The notes below the pieces were generated by a model. It had not been told where the DNA came from. It saw nothing but the letters and a program-made list of their open reading frames with translations, and made no database searches. Position numbers and translations under genes: made by a program. A DNA stretch of 5,469 bases from an uncultured Synergistales bacterium. Its GTDB lineage: Bacteria > Synergistota > Synergistia > Synergistales > Aminobacteriaceae. The stretch lies in contig CAJOED010000100.1 in the NCBI GenBank assembly GCA_905233335.1, positions 1-5,469 on the forward strand. Direction: 5' to 3'. The number at the start of each line of letters is the position of its first letter. The first letter of the stretch is position 1. Of this stretch, positions 5,349 through 5,469 are shown piece after piece.

Positions 5349-5379
5349 TTGACAAAAAAATTATTTTTGTTATTATACT
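5349..5379 (+). promoter_or_regulatory. Sigma70-type promoter of tRNA-Val
   Basis: A perfect TTGACA (5349-5354) is followed by TATACT (5374-5379) at a 19-bp spacing, or TTATAC (5373-5378) at 18 bp. The start would fall near 5386, about 9 nt before the tRNA. The spacer is almost entirely A/T and contains a 7-bp inverted repeat (5352-5358 and 5364-5370). The promoter lies back to back with the sigma28 promoter, with 21 bp between their outer boxes. Confidence 0.82.
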
Positions 5380-5394
5380 CTGCGTTTTGCTTTT

Positions 5395-5469
5395 GGGTGG
5401 TTAGTTCAGAGGTAGAACGCTTCCTTGACACGGAAGAGGTCAGAAGTTCGATTCTTCTATCACCCACCA
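5395..5469 (+). tRNA. tRNA-Val (anticodon GAC)
   Basis: A complete 75-nt cloverleaf. The acceptor GGGTGGT pairs with ATCACCC (one G-U). The D arm is GTTC-AGAGGTA-GAAC. The anticodon arm is CTTCC-TTGACAC-GGAAG with anticodon GAC at 5427-5429. The T arm is AGAAG-TTCGATT-CTTCT. The discriminator is A, and CCA is encoded at 5467-5469. It reads GUC/GUU valine codons. The gene ends on the last base of the window, so it cannot be seen whether more tRNA genes follow in the same transcript. Confidence 0.97.

Noticed and set aside
1..5469. A complete mobile element or defence system
   Set aside because: Apart from the HNH fragment there is no integrase, transposase, toxin-antitoxin pair, or defence gene. 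The remaining genes are housekeeping, transport and motility.

Overview
The window carries three protein genes, all on the minus strand, flanked by two tRNA genes, with the last codons of a fourth gene at the left edge. The flagellin best indicates the source. Its first residues (MRIYHNIPA), the LDQFGQK...EGNYK segment after the N-terminal domain, and a central QTITITQGDGKST segment resemble, from memory, flagellins of Synergistota (anaerobic Gram-negative gut and sludge bacteria). That assignment is an inference at about 0.6. A motile bacterium using standard sigma70-type and sigma28-type promoters is well supported.

Left edge (1-380): the C-terminal 20 codons of an HNH endonuclease on the plus strand stop 11 bp short of the 3' end of a convergent tRNA-Cys(GCA). 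The tRNA has its own promoter. Between that promoter and the next gene lie two shortened, degenerate tandem copies of the next gene's 3' end.

Middle (380-2734): an AI-2E-family (PF01594) membrane transporter, then gap, encoding glycolytic glyceraldehyde-3-phosphate dehydrogenase. Both gap and the flagellin gene end in strong intrinsic terminators. A TATAAT box for the next gene follows each terminator closely, so the genes look like separate transcription units and not an operon.

Right (2735-5469): a large 818-residue flagellin with conserved D0/D1 ends and a long variable centre. It is preceded by an SD, a roughly 100-nt leader with two GGA-bearing sites, and an exact sigma28 promoter. Back to back with that promoter is a sigma70-type promoter driving tRNA-Val(GAC), which ends exactly at the window end.

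No new multi-gene system is visible. The items most worth following are the tail duplications, the possible CsrA-type control of the flagellin leader, the large cysteine-containing flagellin, and the HNH/tRNA junction as a possible edge of an integrated element.
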